Origin: Marinobacterium stanieri
GTDB lineage: Bacteria > Pseudomonadota > Gammaproteobacteria > Pseudomonadales > Balneatricaceae
Assembly (NCBI RefSeq): GCF_900155945.1
Contig: NZ_FTMN01000010.1
Span: forward strand, 1-64,000
DNA: 64,000 nucleotides
Direction: 5' to 3'
Below, one piece after another: positions 44,342 to 54,600 of the stretch. Position 1 is the first letter of the stretch. Every line of letters begins with the position of its first letter. Under the pieces are notes generated by a model. That model worked only from the letters and a program-made list of their open reading frames with translations, had not been told where the DNA came from and did not search any database. Made by a program: the position numbers and the translations under genes.

Positions 44342-47300
44342 ATGTCCTCCCGATCAGATAGCCCCGTTAATGTAAACCTTGAGGCACCTAAAGCAGCAAC
44401 TCGTTCGGAAGTCTACTTTATCGATGCCTTAGTTCCTGACCCCGACACACTGATGGCAGGTTTGGGAGAAAACGCTGAAATCGTTTTTCTCGAAGCAGGT
44501 AGCGATGGCGTTAAGCAAATGGCGGATTACCTGTCTGATCGCTCCGAGATAGATGCCATACATGTCCTCTCTCACGGCTCAGATGGAGCGGTTTATCTTG
44601 GTGATAGCTCTCTGAACAATGACAGCCTTGAACACTATCAAGACGCTCTGGAAACCATTGGTAACTCTCTGTCGGAAGATGGCGATATTTTGCTCTATGG
44701 TTGTTCAGTGGCAGGAAATGAGAAAGGACTAAGTTTTATACAAGACTTAGCTAAAATAACCAGAGCAGATATTGCAGCCTCAGACAATTTAACAGGGAAC
44801 CATAAGCTCGGAGGGGACTGGGAGCTAGAGCATGCATCAGGAGATGTAGAGTCATCCAAGATTGCTTTTGACTACGACACATATGTGGGTGTTTTAGCGC
44901 TACCAATATCAGGTATTCAAACGACTACTTACGATGGCCTAGGGCTCGCGGATACATCTGCACTCGCGAACGGCACGGTTATTGATGATCTATCTTACGA
45001 TGGCTGGCGCTTCAACGGATTCGGAGGTGAAACAGGGGTCTATCCTCATGAAACAAGTCTTACAAACGACATAAACACAACTTCAACCCGCTTTTACAGC
45101 AATGACAGCTCAAATTTTAAATTTACTGGTATCGATTATGTCATTGATACAGCGGGCAACCCAGCCACTGCAACAGTTAGTATGTATGGCTTCCGAGATG
45201 GTGTGCAAGTTGAGAGTCAAGTATTCAACGCACCTGATACCTCATCGGGCACTTGGACTCTAAACTGGGGCTCTGTGGATGAAGTAAAAGTGGTTGCCAA
45301 TACTAATTGGATCTTTCTCGACAACCTACAAGTTGATACAGCAATCCCCTCCAATTCCACTCCCACGATATCTATTGCTGATACAAATCTAGCCTATACC
45401 GAAGATAATGCGGCCACACAACTCGATAGTACAGGGACAGTTAGTGATGCCGATGGTGATACCGACTGGAATGGCGGCACACTGGAAGTACAAATTACAG
45501 GTAATGCCGAAGCTGGCGACCGTCTCAGCACCGTCGATTCCGACGGCGATGGAACCGCTATTACCATCAGTGGCACTGATGTTTTTGCCAACGGGGTTGA
45601 TATCGGCGACCTAAGTGCCAGCGGTGGTACAGTCACGGGTGGCACCAAACTCACCATTACGTTTGACAATGACGCCACCAATGCCAATGTACAGGAAGTA
45701 CTGCAGTCAATTCGCTACGACTCTACTACCAACGACCCAGGCACATCCAATCGTACTGTCACCTTCACCGCAACGGATAAAAATGCGGCTAGCAACTCTG
45801 ATACCCGTACCGTCCTAATGACGGTCGTCAACGACGAGCCGACACTGACCGCTACGGGTAGCGATCCTACGTTTACCGAGGGAGGTGCTGCGGCCAGCCT
45901 GTTTAGCGGCACGAGTATCGATACCATCGAGTCCGGCCAGACCATCAGTGGGTTGAGCTTCACCATTACCAACGTCACCAATGGCAGTAATGAACGGATC
46001 AATGTTGACGGTACTACCGTTGTACTCACCCACGGTACCAATGGCTCAACCGCAGGCAACAGCCTGAACTACAGCGTGTCGGTGATTGGCACCACGGCGA
46101 CCGTCACCATGACCGGTGGTAGCATGTCCTCTGCGGCGACACAGACGCTGATCGACAATATAAGTTATCAGAACAACAGTAACTCACCCTCGACCAGCAA
46201 CCGTGTGGTCACCCTGACCAGCATTCAGGACAGCGGCGGCACGGCCAACGGTGGCGATAACACTGGCTCACTGGCGGTTGCATCAACCGTTACCCTGGTG
46301 CAGAACAACGATGAACCAACCCTGACCTCCAACGGCTCAAACCCCACCTTCACTGAAGGCGGGGCCGCAGGCAGCCTGTTCAATGGTACCAACATCAGTA
46401 CCGTTGAAGCAGGGCAAACCATCAAAGGATTAACGTTTACCGTCAGCAATGTTACAGACGGTATTAACGAAGTCGTTAATATCGACGGTACCGCTCTCGT
46501 ATTGACCCACGGTACCAGTGGCAGCACAGCTGGAAACAGCCTCAGTTACAGCGTTACCGTCGCCGGGACCACTGCCACCATCGTGCTGACCGGCGGAACC
46601 CTGTCTACTGCAACAGCACAAACGCTCATTGATAATATGAGCTACCAGAACAACAGCAATACGCCAAGCACCAGTAATAGAGTTGTTACCCTGACAAGTG
46701 TTCAGGACAGCGGTGGCACCGCTAACAGTGGTGACGATACAGCCAGTCTGGCGGTTGCCTCGACGGTTACGGTGGTGGGGGTCAACGACGAGCCGACACT
46801 GACCGCTACGGGTAGCGATCCTACGTTTACCGAGGGAGGTGCTGCGGCCAGCCTGTTCAGCGGCACGAGTATCGATACCATCGAGTCCGGCCAGACCATC
46901 AGTGGGTTGAGCTTCACCATTACCAACGTCACCAATGGCAGTAATGAACGGATCAATGTTGACGGTACTACCGTTGTACTCACCCACGGTACCAATGGCT
47001 CAACCGCAGGCAACAGCCTGAACTACAGCGTGATGGTGATTGGCACCACGGCGACCGTCACCATGACCGGTGGTAGCATGTCCTCTGCGGCGACACAGAC
47101 GCTGATCGACAATATGAGTTATCAGAACAACAGTAACTCACCCTCGACCAGCAACCGTGTGGTCACCCTGACCAGCATTCAAGACAGCGGTGGCACGGCC
47201 AACGGTGGCGATAACACTGGCTCACTGGCGGTTGCATCAACCGTTACCCTGGTGCAGATAAACGATGCCCCAACAGTATCGGCGACCAGTGACGATACTA

Positions 47301-49723
47301 TGGCTGCCGGTGGTGGCGCTGCAGTCTCTATTTTCTCATCTACAGCTATCAGTGCTGTGGAAAACGAGCATATCGCAAGCGTTACATTTACTGTTTCAGG
47401 GTTGGTTGATACCAATAGCGAGAAGCTAAACATTGATGGTTCGACCGTCGACTTAATGACAACAGTCACGGCAACTGACGCAACCAACGGCAACATAGGT
47501 TACGCCGTTACATATAATTCAGGTACAGCAACGGTTGTAATCACGGGGACAGGCGCTGCCTCGGCAGCCAATACAGTTTTCCAGACTGCCCTGGATAACA
47601 TGACCTATGAGAATACTCTTGGAGCAGTCACAACAGGTAACCGTGTCTTTACCATTACTGAAGTCAAGGACGTGGGTGGCACAGCGAACAACGGCGACGA
47701 TACCTGGTCTACCGGCATCACTTCAACGGTAACAGTTTTAGATGCCACCAAACCTACTGCCAGTAGCTATACGGATAGCGGGACTGAAGATACGGCTGTG
47801 AACCTGTCTGCCACAGAGCTACCGACAGCAGAAGATATAGGCAATGAACCAGTCGAATACATCACCATTGATACCTCGACCGTCACCGGTGGCGTTCTGT
47901 CGCTTGACTCTTCTGGCACCGCTGGTACCTCAACGGTGGGTGGTATCAACTACACCACCACCGCCGGCAACCTGAGCGGCACCGTGTATATCAATATTGC
48001 CGATATCGGCAAGCTGGACATCACCCCCACCGACAACCTGGCGGGTAACGGTGTTGCCGGTTTCGACTGGACAGCCACCGATGCCGGTGGTCAGACCTCA
48101 TCCGTGGCCACTTATAGCCTGGATATTACCAACACCCCCGATGCTCCCGAAGGCGCCGACAAAACTCTTTCAGTGACCACGGGAGGAGCCCACACATTCA
48201 GTGCCAGTGACTTTGGCTTCAGCGACGCTGATACCAGCGACACCTTGGCCCGTGTACAGATCACTGTACAGGACATTGATAACGGCAGTCTGGAGCTGGA
48301 AGGCCTCCCGGTCTCGGATGGGGACTGGATTGCTTTCGCTGATATCGACAAGCTGGTCTATGCCTCCTCTGCGGCGGGCAGCGACAGCTTTACCTTTACC
48401 GTCGAAGACAGCACAGGTGAAGCAGACACAACCCCAAACACCCTATCGATCAGTGTCACATCACCGCCACCGCCACCAACCGAGCCCGAAACACCCACAG
48501 AATTGCCCGACCAAGACACCTGGGATGAACTTCCCGACGAGGATGGCGATGGAGTGCCCGAGTCTGTGGAAGACTTTGTCACCTCACCTACCGGCGTGTC
48601 AGGTGATGGCAACGACGATGGCATCGCTGACCGAAACCAGCAGGACGTCGCGTCTGTCCCCTTCCGAAACACTGAAAGCGTCTCGCTTGAACCTGATGCA
48701 GAGCCTGTGTTCGTTTCCCTTACTGGCGGCACGACCGATGGAAAGTCCACAGCGACCGGCAGTGGCACCAGGCTCACCAACGTGCACCAGCAGGACAAAC
48801 CGGAAGATGCACCTGATGAGCTGGATATGCCGCTGGGCCTGATCGCCTTTAATGCCGAGATCGAAGAGAGCGGTGGCACCGAAACCTTCAGCCTCTATGT
48901 GGATGACACCACTGCTGTCAACGGCTACTGGAAACAGAACACGGCCGGTGACTGGGTCAACCTAGCATCTGCCGAATACGGCGGCAAGGTGGTATTGGAA
49001 GGCAGCAAACTGCGTCTGGATTTTGAACTCACCGACGGCGGCGAATTTGATGAAGACGGTATCGCCAATGGCGTCATTGTCGACCCCGGTGCACTGGGCT
49101 TTGGCAGCGAAAGCCTGGCCGACCAGGTGCAGGCACTCTACATTGCCTACTATCAGCGCCCGGCTGACAACGATGGACTCGATTTCTGGGTGGACTACTT
49201 GAATGCACAAGATGGCAGCCTGGAAAGCGTGGTCGATGCCTTTGCCACCTCGGCAGAGTCACAGGCACTCTATGGCGATATTACCGAAGCCAACGTGACG
49301 CAGTTCTTGATCGACCTGTACGGCACACTGTTCAACCGCCCTGTAGACAGTGAAGGCCTGGCTTTTTACCGCAATGCCTTCATTGCCGGTGAGTATGACG
49401 ATGGCAGACCTGCAACCGCTGGCACCCTGATGCTGGATATCCTGCAAGGCGCCCAGAACAGCGATGCCGATTTGGTTGAACTCAAACTGGATGCAGCCCG
49501 TACTTTCACCTGGCTGCTGGACCCGGATAAGGATGGCGAAGTTATGGCCACGTATGATGCTAAAGACCTCGACGGAGTCCGGGTATGGCTGCAAGGCTTA
49601 GCAGACAATGATGCGGCTCCAGGCGTGGGTTCTATTCACAGCCTGATTAAGGAAGATGTCGCTGGAACCGGTGAGCCGATTACACTAACTGGGGATAACG
49701 GTGTGACCGAGCTGCTGTTTTAA
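44342..49723 (+). CDS. Giant DUF4347-repeat-DUF4214 surface protein
   Basis: A 1793-residue protein with no N-terminal signal. Residues about 22-185 are a DUF4347 domain with VLSHGSDG (H78) and LLYGCSVAG (C121), the His-Gly/Cys arrangement of caspase-like folds. A domain of about 155 residues follows (TTYDGLGLADTS...). Then come four to five Ig/cadherin-like repeats of about 155 residues (about 340-1130), two almost identical, a DSP3/Ca-like stretch EDGDGVPESVEDF, a 'choice-of-anchor'-type domain (about 1450-1580, VFVSLTGGTTDGKST) and a DUF4214 tail (about 1585-1720). The end NGVTELLF resembles the C-terminal signal of type I secretion substrates. Probably a secreted, calcium-dependent adhesin or self-processing surface protein; secretion genes are not nearby. 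Confidence 0.85.
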   Translation: MSSRSDSPVNVNLEAPKAATRSEVYFIDALVPDPDTLMAGLGENAEIVFLEAGSDGVKQMADYLSDRSEIDAIHVLSHGSDGAVYLGDSSLNNDSLEHYQDALETIGNSLSEDGDILLYGCSVAGNEKGLSFIQDLAKITRADIAASDNLTGNHKLGGDWELEHASGDVESSKIAFDYDTYVGVLALPISGIQTTTYDGLGLADTSALANGTVIDDLSYDGWRFNGFGGETGVYPHETSLTNDINTTSTRFYSNDSSNFKFTGIDYVIDTAGNPATATVSMYGFRDGVQVESQVFNAPDTSSGTWTLNWGSVDEVKVVANTNWIFLDNLQVDTAIPSNSTPTISIADTNLAYTEDNAATQLDSTGTVSDADGDTDWNGGTLEVQITGNAEAGDRLSTVDSDGDGTAITISGTDVFANGVDIGDLSASGGTVTGGTKLTITFDNDATNANVQEVLQSIRYDSTTNDPGTSNRTVTFTATDKNAASNSDTRTVLMTVVNDEPTLTATGSDPTFTEGGAAASLFSGTSIDTIESGQTISGLSFTITNVTNGSNERINVDGTTVVLTHGTNGSTAGNSLNYSVSVIGTTATVTMTGGSMSSAATQTLIDNISYQNNSNSPSTSNRVVTLTSIQDSGGTANGGDNTGSLAVASTVTLVQNNDEPTLTSNGSNPTFTEGGAAGSLFNGTNISTVEAGQTIKGLTFTVSNVTDGINEVVNIDGTALVLTHGTSGSTAGNSLSYSVTVAGTTATIVLTGGTLSTATAQTLIDNMSYQNNSNTPSTSNRVVTLTSVQDSGGTANSGDDTASLAVASTVTVVGVNDEPTLTATGSDPTFTEGGAAASLFSGTSIDTIESGQTISGLSFTITNVTNGSNERINVDGTTVVLTHGTNGSTAGNSLNYSVMVIGTTATVTMTGGSMSSAATQTLIDNMSYQNNSNSPSTSNRVVTLTSIQDSGGTANGGDNTGSLAVASTVTLVQINDAPTVSATSDDTMAAGGGAAVSIFSSTAISAVENEHIASVTFTVSGLVDTNSEKLNIDGSTVDLMTTVTATDATNGNIGYAVTYNSGTATVVITGTGAASAANTVFQTALDNMTYENTLGAVTTGNRVFTITEVKDVGGTANNGDDTWSTGITSTVTVLDATKPTASSYTDSGTEDTAVNLSATELPTAEDIGNEPVEYITIDTSTVTGGVLSLDSSGTAGTSTVGGINYTTTAGNLSGTVYINIADIGKLDITPTDNLAGNGVAGFDWTATDAGGQTSSVATYSLDITNTPDAPEGADKTLSVTTGGAHTFSASDFGFSDADTSDTLARVQITVQDIDNGSLELEGLPVSDGDWIAFADIDKLVYASSAAGSDSFTFTVEDSTGEADTTPNTLSISVTSPPPPPTEPETPTELPDQDTWDELPDEDGDGVPESVEDFVTSPTGVSGDGNDDGIADRNQQDVASVPFRNTESVSLEPDAEPVFVSLTGGTTDGKSTATGSGTRLTNVHQQDKPEDAPDELDMPLGLIAFNAEIEESGGTETFSLYVDDTTAVNGYWKQNTAGDWVNLASAEYGGKVVLEGSKLRLDFELTDGGEFDEDGIANGVIVDPGALGFGSESLADQVQALYIAYYQRPADNDGLDFWVDYLNAQDGSLESVVDAFATSAESQALYGDITEANVTQFLIDLYGTLFNRPVDSEGLAFYRNAFIAGEYDDGRPATAGTLMLDILQGAQNSDADLVELKLDAARTFTWLLDPDKDGEVMATYDAKDLDGVRVWLQGLADNDAAPGVGSIHSLIKEDVAGTGEPITLTGDNGVTELLF
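45827..46304 (+). repeat. Near-identical intragenic repeat, copy 1
   Basis: 478 bases coding one Ig-like module of the giant protein. Matches 46781-47258 at a constant offset of 954 with about six substitutions, far more similar than the intervening module (46305-46780). Confidence 0.92.
46781..47258 (+). repeat. Near-identical intragenic repeat, copy 2
   Basis: Second copy of the 478-base module. Differences include TC to AT giving Ser to Met (SVIG to MVIG) and an Ile to Met (DNISYQ to DNMSYQ). Recombination between copies would remove 954 bases (318 codons) in frame. Confidence 0.92.
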
Positions 49724-49735
49724 CCTCGCTACTCA

Positions 49736-49771
49736 AAGACTCGCTGATATCCAAGAATATCAGCGAGTCTT
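49736..49771 (+). terminator. Strong hairpin after the giant DUF4347 gene
   Basis: AAGACTCGCTGATAT (49736-49750) pairs perfectly with ATATCAGCGAGTCTT (49757-49771). The T-tract after it is weak (TTATCT), so termination may be partial. Confidence 0.8.
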
Positions 49772-49891
49772 ATCTCACCCTCAATTTTGCTAGACCCTTC
49801 CCATCTGCTCCTAAAATTATTAAACCGTATCGATCAACTTTTCAAAGCTTCTTTATTACTGTATCCAAATAAGATCAAAACCTCACAAAAA

Positions 49892-49929
49892 TGCTCAGAA
49901 ATAATAAAAGTGCTCAAAAATAATAAAAC
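49892..49929 (+). repeat. Tandem 19-bp AT-rich repeat upstream of the tail-collar genes
   Basis: TGCTCAGAAATAATAAAAG is followed directly by TGCTCAAAAATAATAAAAC, differing at two positions. It lies in the AT-rich 309-base gap (49724-50032) before the first tail-collar gene, about 105 bases from its start, and otherwise I see no gene in the gap. It may be a regulatory or nucleoid-protein site. Confidence 0.7.
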
Positions 49930-50032
49930 ACAACATTTGAAATTAAGCACTTCTTGTCAGAACATTTGTATGAATGGATAAGTTATTCAGTGTGCTAATC
50001 AACACCCGAATAGCAAAGAAGGATTCAGTATA

Positions 50033-50530
50033 ATGTTTGATGAGCCTTACATTGGTGAAATAAGACTTTTTGCCGGTCGCTTGATTCCTCATGGCTGGCA
50101 TATTTGTAACGGGGCCTTACTGCCTGTCTCACAAAACCCTGAGCTGTTTTCGTTATTGAGTAATCGATTTGGCGGTGACGGCCGGACGACCTTCGCCCTG
50201 CCTAATCTCTATGGGCGCATGGTTCAGGGGACAGATGGGGACGCGCCCGGCAGGGTTGGGGGTGAAGCTCACGTCGGCCTCCAGCCAGAACACCTTCCCC
50301 CCCACACCCATCACTGCGCCTGCTCTGGAGAACCTGCCAGTAGCCCTATGCCTTCTGGTCATGTGCTGGCTCAAACTAACAACACACTGTATGCGAAGAA
50401 CAGCTCGGGATCACTACACACGTCGAGTATAACCTCCTCGGGGCTTGGTCATACGCATAATAATACCCAGCCATCATTAGTGCTTTATTACATCATTTCC
50501 CTCACGGGCATTTATCCAGCCCATAAATAA
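50033..50530 (+). CDS. Phage tail-collar (MdpB-like) protein 1
   Basis: A 165-residue protein. Residues 5-62 are a Tail_Collar domain in its standard form: YIGEIRLFAGRLIPHGWHICNGALLPVSQN...LFSLLSNRFGGDGRTTFALPNLYGR. A His-rich turn (PPHTHHCAC) near residue 92 fits a trimeric receptor-tip fold that binds metal. No signal peptide. It is the first of three in a row between two giant DUF4214 proteins. Such stand-alone proteins (e.g. microcystin-dependent protein MdpB) are not phage remnants; no other tail genes are present. Confidence 0.88.
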   Translation: MFDEPYIGEIRLFAGRLIPHGWHICNGALLPVSQNPELFSLLSNRFGGDGRTTFALPNLYGRMVQGTDGDAPGRVGGEAHVGLQPEHLPPHTHHCACSGEPASSPMPSGHVLAQTNNTLYAKNSSGSLHTSSITSSGLGHTHNNTQPSLVLYYIISLTGIYPAHK

Positions 50531-50544
50531 AGAGGCTACTTATA

Positions 50545-51078
50545 ATGTCTTTTTCTTTAGCCCTAATAGGTGAAATACGCGCCATTCCCTATTTAAAAAG
50601 GCTCACGCCCCCCGACTGGATTCCATGCGATGGTCGCCCTCTTGGGATTGCTCAATATTCAGCACTTTTTGCTGTTATTGGAACTCGCTTTGGCGGCGAT
50701 GGAGTTTCTACGTTTAAGGTTCCAGACCTGAGAGGACGAGTACCCGTTGGCTGCGGCTCAGGTCCAAACCAGACACCACCGGTGGTCGGTGACAAGTTTG
50801 GAACAGAGTCAGAGACCATTGGTTACGCTGAGATGGCACAACATAACCATCAGGTAACAGTGGCTCACTTCCCGGCTCAATCGAATCAGCCTAGTGAAGG
50901 CTATCTCGCCGTTAGCAACGAGGCCGTCTATGCCACCCCCCAGGAGCAACCACTGCTAAAGCTATCACCCGGCACTCTTGCTACAGCAGGTGAGGGGCTG
51001 TCCCATGACAATATGAGCCCCTCTTTGGCGCTGCGTTTCTGCATTGCTTCCACAGGCCAGTATCCAACACCGGGTTAA
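50545..51078 (+). CDS. Phage tail-collar (MdpB-like) protein 2
   Basis: A 177-residue paralogue of the preceding gene: LIGEIRAIPYLKRLTPPDWIPCDGRPLGIAQYSALFAVIG...FGGDGVSTFKVPDLRGRVPVG. It begins 14 bases after the stop of protein 1, so they are probably co-transcribed. It retains the H...H pattern in AEMAQHNHQV. More diverged in the N-terminal strand than proteins 1 and 3. Confidence 0.87.
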   Translation: MSFSLALIGEIRAIPYLKRLTPPDWIPCDGRPLGIAQYSALFAVIGTRFGGDGVSTFKVPDLRGRVPVGCGSGPNQTPPVVGDKFGTESETIGYAEMAQHNHQVTVAHFPAQSNQPSEGYLAVSNEAVYATPQEQPLLKLSPGTLATAGEGLSHDNMSPSLALRFCIASTGQYPTPG

Positions 51079-51099
51079 ACACAAGGAAGGAGTAAAGCT

Positions 51100-51606
51100 A
51101 TGGCTGACTTCAGTGTCGGTGAAATACGCGCATTTCCGTACACCTATATCCCCCGGGGCTGGAAAGCCTGCAACGGCGAAGAATTACTCGTATCGCAACA
51201 TAGGGATCTGTACACCCTTATAGGGAACACTTTCGGTGGAAACGGTCACACGACCTTTAAACTGCCCGATCTTCGCAACCACTGCATCATCGGCGAGGGG
51301 CAGGGGCCAGGCTTAGCCAATCGAACATTCGGTAAAAGCACCGGACAGCCAGCAGTAGCCCTGAGCATAGAAGAGATACCCGCCCACACCCATGATTTTC
51401 AGGTTGTGAACGCGGCAGCGGATGCGTCCGAACCCAACATGACGAACATGTTATCCGCACAAACTCCAGAGATGATCTACGGAGACTCGAGTGAGGGCGT
51501 CCATATGCCCTCAGGGACCATTACCAGCACTGGGCAGGGGCAACCCCATGAAAACTGCCAGCCCTATCTCAGATTGCAGTACTGCATCCTGGTCGGAGTG
51601 CCATAA
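51100..51606 (+). CDS. Phage tail-collar (MdpB-like) protein 3
   Basis: A 168-residue paralogue: FSVGEIRAFPYTYIPRGWKACNGEELLVSQHRDLYTLIGNTFGGNGHTTFKLPDLR, with IPAHTHDF near residue 92. A strong ribosome site (AAGGAGT) precedes ATG 51100. All three copies keep the core 'GEIR...GW..C.G' and 'FGG.G..TF.(V/L)P(D/N)L' but differ in their C-terminal tip, so they could form hetero- or distinct trimers. It ends 75 bases before the second giant gene. Confidence 0.88.
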   Translation: MADFSVGEIRAFPYTYIPRGWKACNGEELLVSQHRDLYTLIGNTFGGNGHTTFKLPDLRNHCIIGEGQGPGLANRTFGKSTGQPAVALSIEEIPAHTHDFQVVNAAADASEPNMTNMLSAQTPEMIYGDSSEGVHMPSGTITSTGQGQPHENCQPYLRLQYCILVGVP

Positions 51607-51681
51607 GCCCCATCTTAAAACTGGATAAGCCCTCCGCTAAAACCGCTTGATCTTGTAATCACGAACGCAAAGGAATGAGCC

Positions 51682-54600
51682 ATGGCCGACTACGATACTA
51701 CCCCCGGAAACATCACCGAGTCTGGCGACTTCGAAGACCTGGTCGGCCCTTCAGGCACCAATGATCGATGGCTGTTTAACGAAGCCGGTATTTACACCTT
51801 CATCGGTTCACTTGCCTCCGGCGGCGACAACAGTGACATGATTGACTCTCTCCCTGTCACTTTCGGTAGCTACGCAGGGACAGGCTACTACATAGAGGCT
51901 TACAGTATTAGCTTGAGCAATATTGTCATTAATAGCAGCACAGAGTTTTCTATTACCCCCAAAAGCACTACTGGCAGTAGTTTTGTACTCAATACCGCAC
52001 TTACAGACACGCCTCTCACATATATTTACCCGACATCAGGTGATCACACTATCCGTATTGGGAATGGCACTGTCGTTCTCGACTACACACTGACGCTTCA
52101 TATTGCTGAACGGCCAGATAACGAAGCACCTAACACGCTCTACCTGAGTGACCAGTCGGTAAGTTATAGCGAAGGTAATCACTATGTGACCGTCGGGACA
52201 CTGCAAACCAGCGATAGCAACCGCGGCGACAGTCACACCTACTCCCTGGTATCTGGAGCGGGCAGCACCGATAACGGCTTTTTCACCCTCTCCGGCACTA
52301 GTCTTCAAGCTATCGACCCCCAGGCCATGGACCCGGGCACTTATTCCGTGCGGGTCCGTACAGAGGATCTTGGCGGACTCACTCGTGAAGAAGCCTTCAG
52401 CATCACAGTCATAGACGACATCGCCCCTGAAGTGCAATCCATTACCGCAGCAGAAGGCCCACCAGGCAGTATTGAATACACTGTTACCTTCAACGAGGCC
52501 GTACTAACCGTAAGTGCTGACGATTTCACTCTGAATGGAACAGGAAGTGCTGCCGGCAGTATTGCTGAAATCACAGGCAGCGGCACTGCTTTTACCGTCA
52601 CTGTTAATAACTTGAGTGGCGAAGGTCATCTACGCCTGGATCTGAAAGATGCGAACAATATCACTGACGCGTCCGGCAATAACGCCGAGGCTTTTAACAC
52701 TGGCAGCAGCATGTACTTTGATACTGTTGCTCCCGTCATCAATGCGTCCAGCATATCGCTAACCGGTGCGAGCGGAATCAATGGCGAATTTATTGTCGGC
52801 GATACTATCACCGCGACTTGGGACAACAGCGCCAGCGGCGACAATAATGGAGATGTTGCCTCTGTCACCATGGATTTCTCGGACTTTGGCGGTAACTCAG
52901 CGGTGACCGCTTCAAATACAGGAGGCTTTTGGTCAGCCACTTTCGAGGTATTGGAAGGCATACTTGACGCCACCGATCTCAACCTGACCGTGAATGCGAC
53001 CGACAACTCCGACAACCTGGGTAGCGGCAGCAGTACGGATGTCTCGCTGGATAACGAGTTGCCCCATCCGCCTTCAGCAAACGCGCCGCTTGAAGTATTT
53101 GAGAATGCGGGTACTAACACTGTCATAGGGTCGGTTTCGGCAAGTGATGATGATGGCTACAGCTTCAACCTGAGCGACGATGCTGGTGGGCGGTTCAATA
53201 TCAACAGCACGACGGGAGAAATCACCTACGCAGGCGGCGGACTTGATCATGAAAACAGCCCTGCCATTAGCATCACTGCCACCACAACCGATAATGCCGG
53301 TAATACTGCCAACCAAACACTGAACATTGACGTGCTGGACGTTAATGACGCCCCTGCCTTTTTACCGATTGCAGCAACTGGCGACTACACGGAAAACGGC
53401 ACCGACGCAGATCTGTGGACCGCAAACGGTATTGATACAATTGAAACAGGACAAAGCCTGTTAATGGTAAAACTGTTGGTAGGTGGAGTTATTGATGGCA
53501 CTGATGAGCACCTGGTTGCAGATGAGCTGTCAGGGCCGATAGAACTCGTCACCGGTACTCAAAGCCTGTCACTCAATGGCCAACCTCTGGACGTCACCAT
53601 CGTTGACAGTGATTACGATCTGGAAGTTACACTTGAAGCCAGCACCCTGGCGCTTACTGACTGGCAAGGCCTTGTTGAATCTCTGTCCTATCGTCACATC
53701 AGTGATGCCCCCACTGCAGGCCCCCGTGAGATCAGTATTGTTTCGATTCAGGATGATGGCGGCACCCTCAATAACGGGAGAGACTTGACCTCTGGTACGA
53801 AAGGCACACGTACTTTCGAGGTTCATGTCATCAATGATTCGCCTGTCATTACTGTAAATAGCGGACCCGGCGTTCTCGTCGGCAGAAGCATCACCCTGGA
53901 TAGCTCTCACCTGAACGCAGATGACCCGGATGATGCCAGTGACCAGCTGACTTACACGCTGGACAGCATACCAGCCCGTGGCACGCTTGCCTTGGATGGC
54001 ACTACCCTGGACATCGGTGATACCTTTACCCAGCAGGATATCGAGGATGGATTGGTCACCTTTACTGCAGGCGACCTCTCCGGCGAAGCTGCATTTGAAC
54101 TAACCCTGGCAGATGGTGGAGAAGATGGCGCCACCAACGTCAGTACAACCTTTTCCCTGAGCGTTCGGGTGCCGCCCCCCCCGCCAACTCCAGAACCAGA
54201 ACCCACGCTTCCGGATATCAACGATTGGGAAAATCTACCCGACCCCGATGCGGATGGTATCCCTGACGAGGTTGAAGATCAGGTAATCTCACCCACCGGT
54301 GTTCCGGGTGATGGCAACGGCGACGGAATCGATGATAGCGAGCAGAAGGATGTAACCTCTCTGCCCTTCTTCCCGCAAGGTCAGGAAGGCGAAGATAACC
54401 ATGTTTTCATTACCCTCACCGGCGGCAGCCTCAATGGCAAATCCACCGGCAGCGGTGTCGAGTTGCTCAATGTGCACCAACAAGACCGGCCTGAGGATGC
54501 GCCTGACTCCATGGATATACCATTGGGCATGATTGCGTTCGAAGCGCTGCTCGGCGACGATCGATTTGGCAGCACCCAGACCTTCAGCCTGTATGTGGAT

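Noticed and set aside
50033-51606. The three tail-collar genes as a prophage remnant.
   Set aside because: No capsid, tail tube, baseplate, lysis or integrase gene is near, and stand-alone collar proteins are common chromosomal genes.
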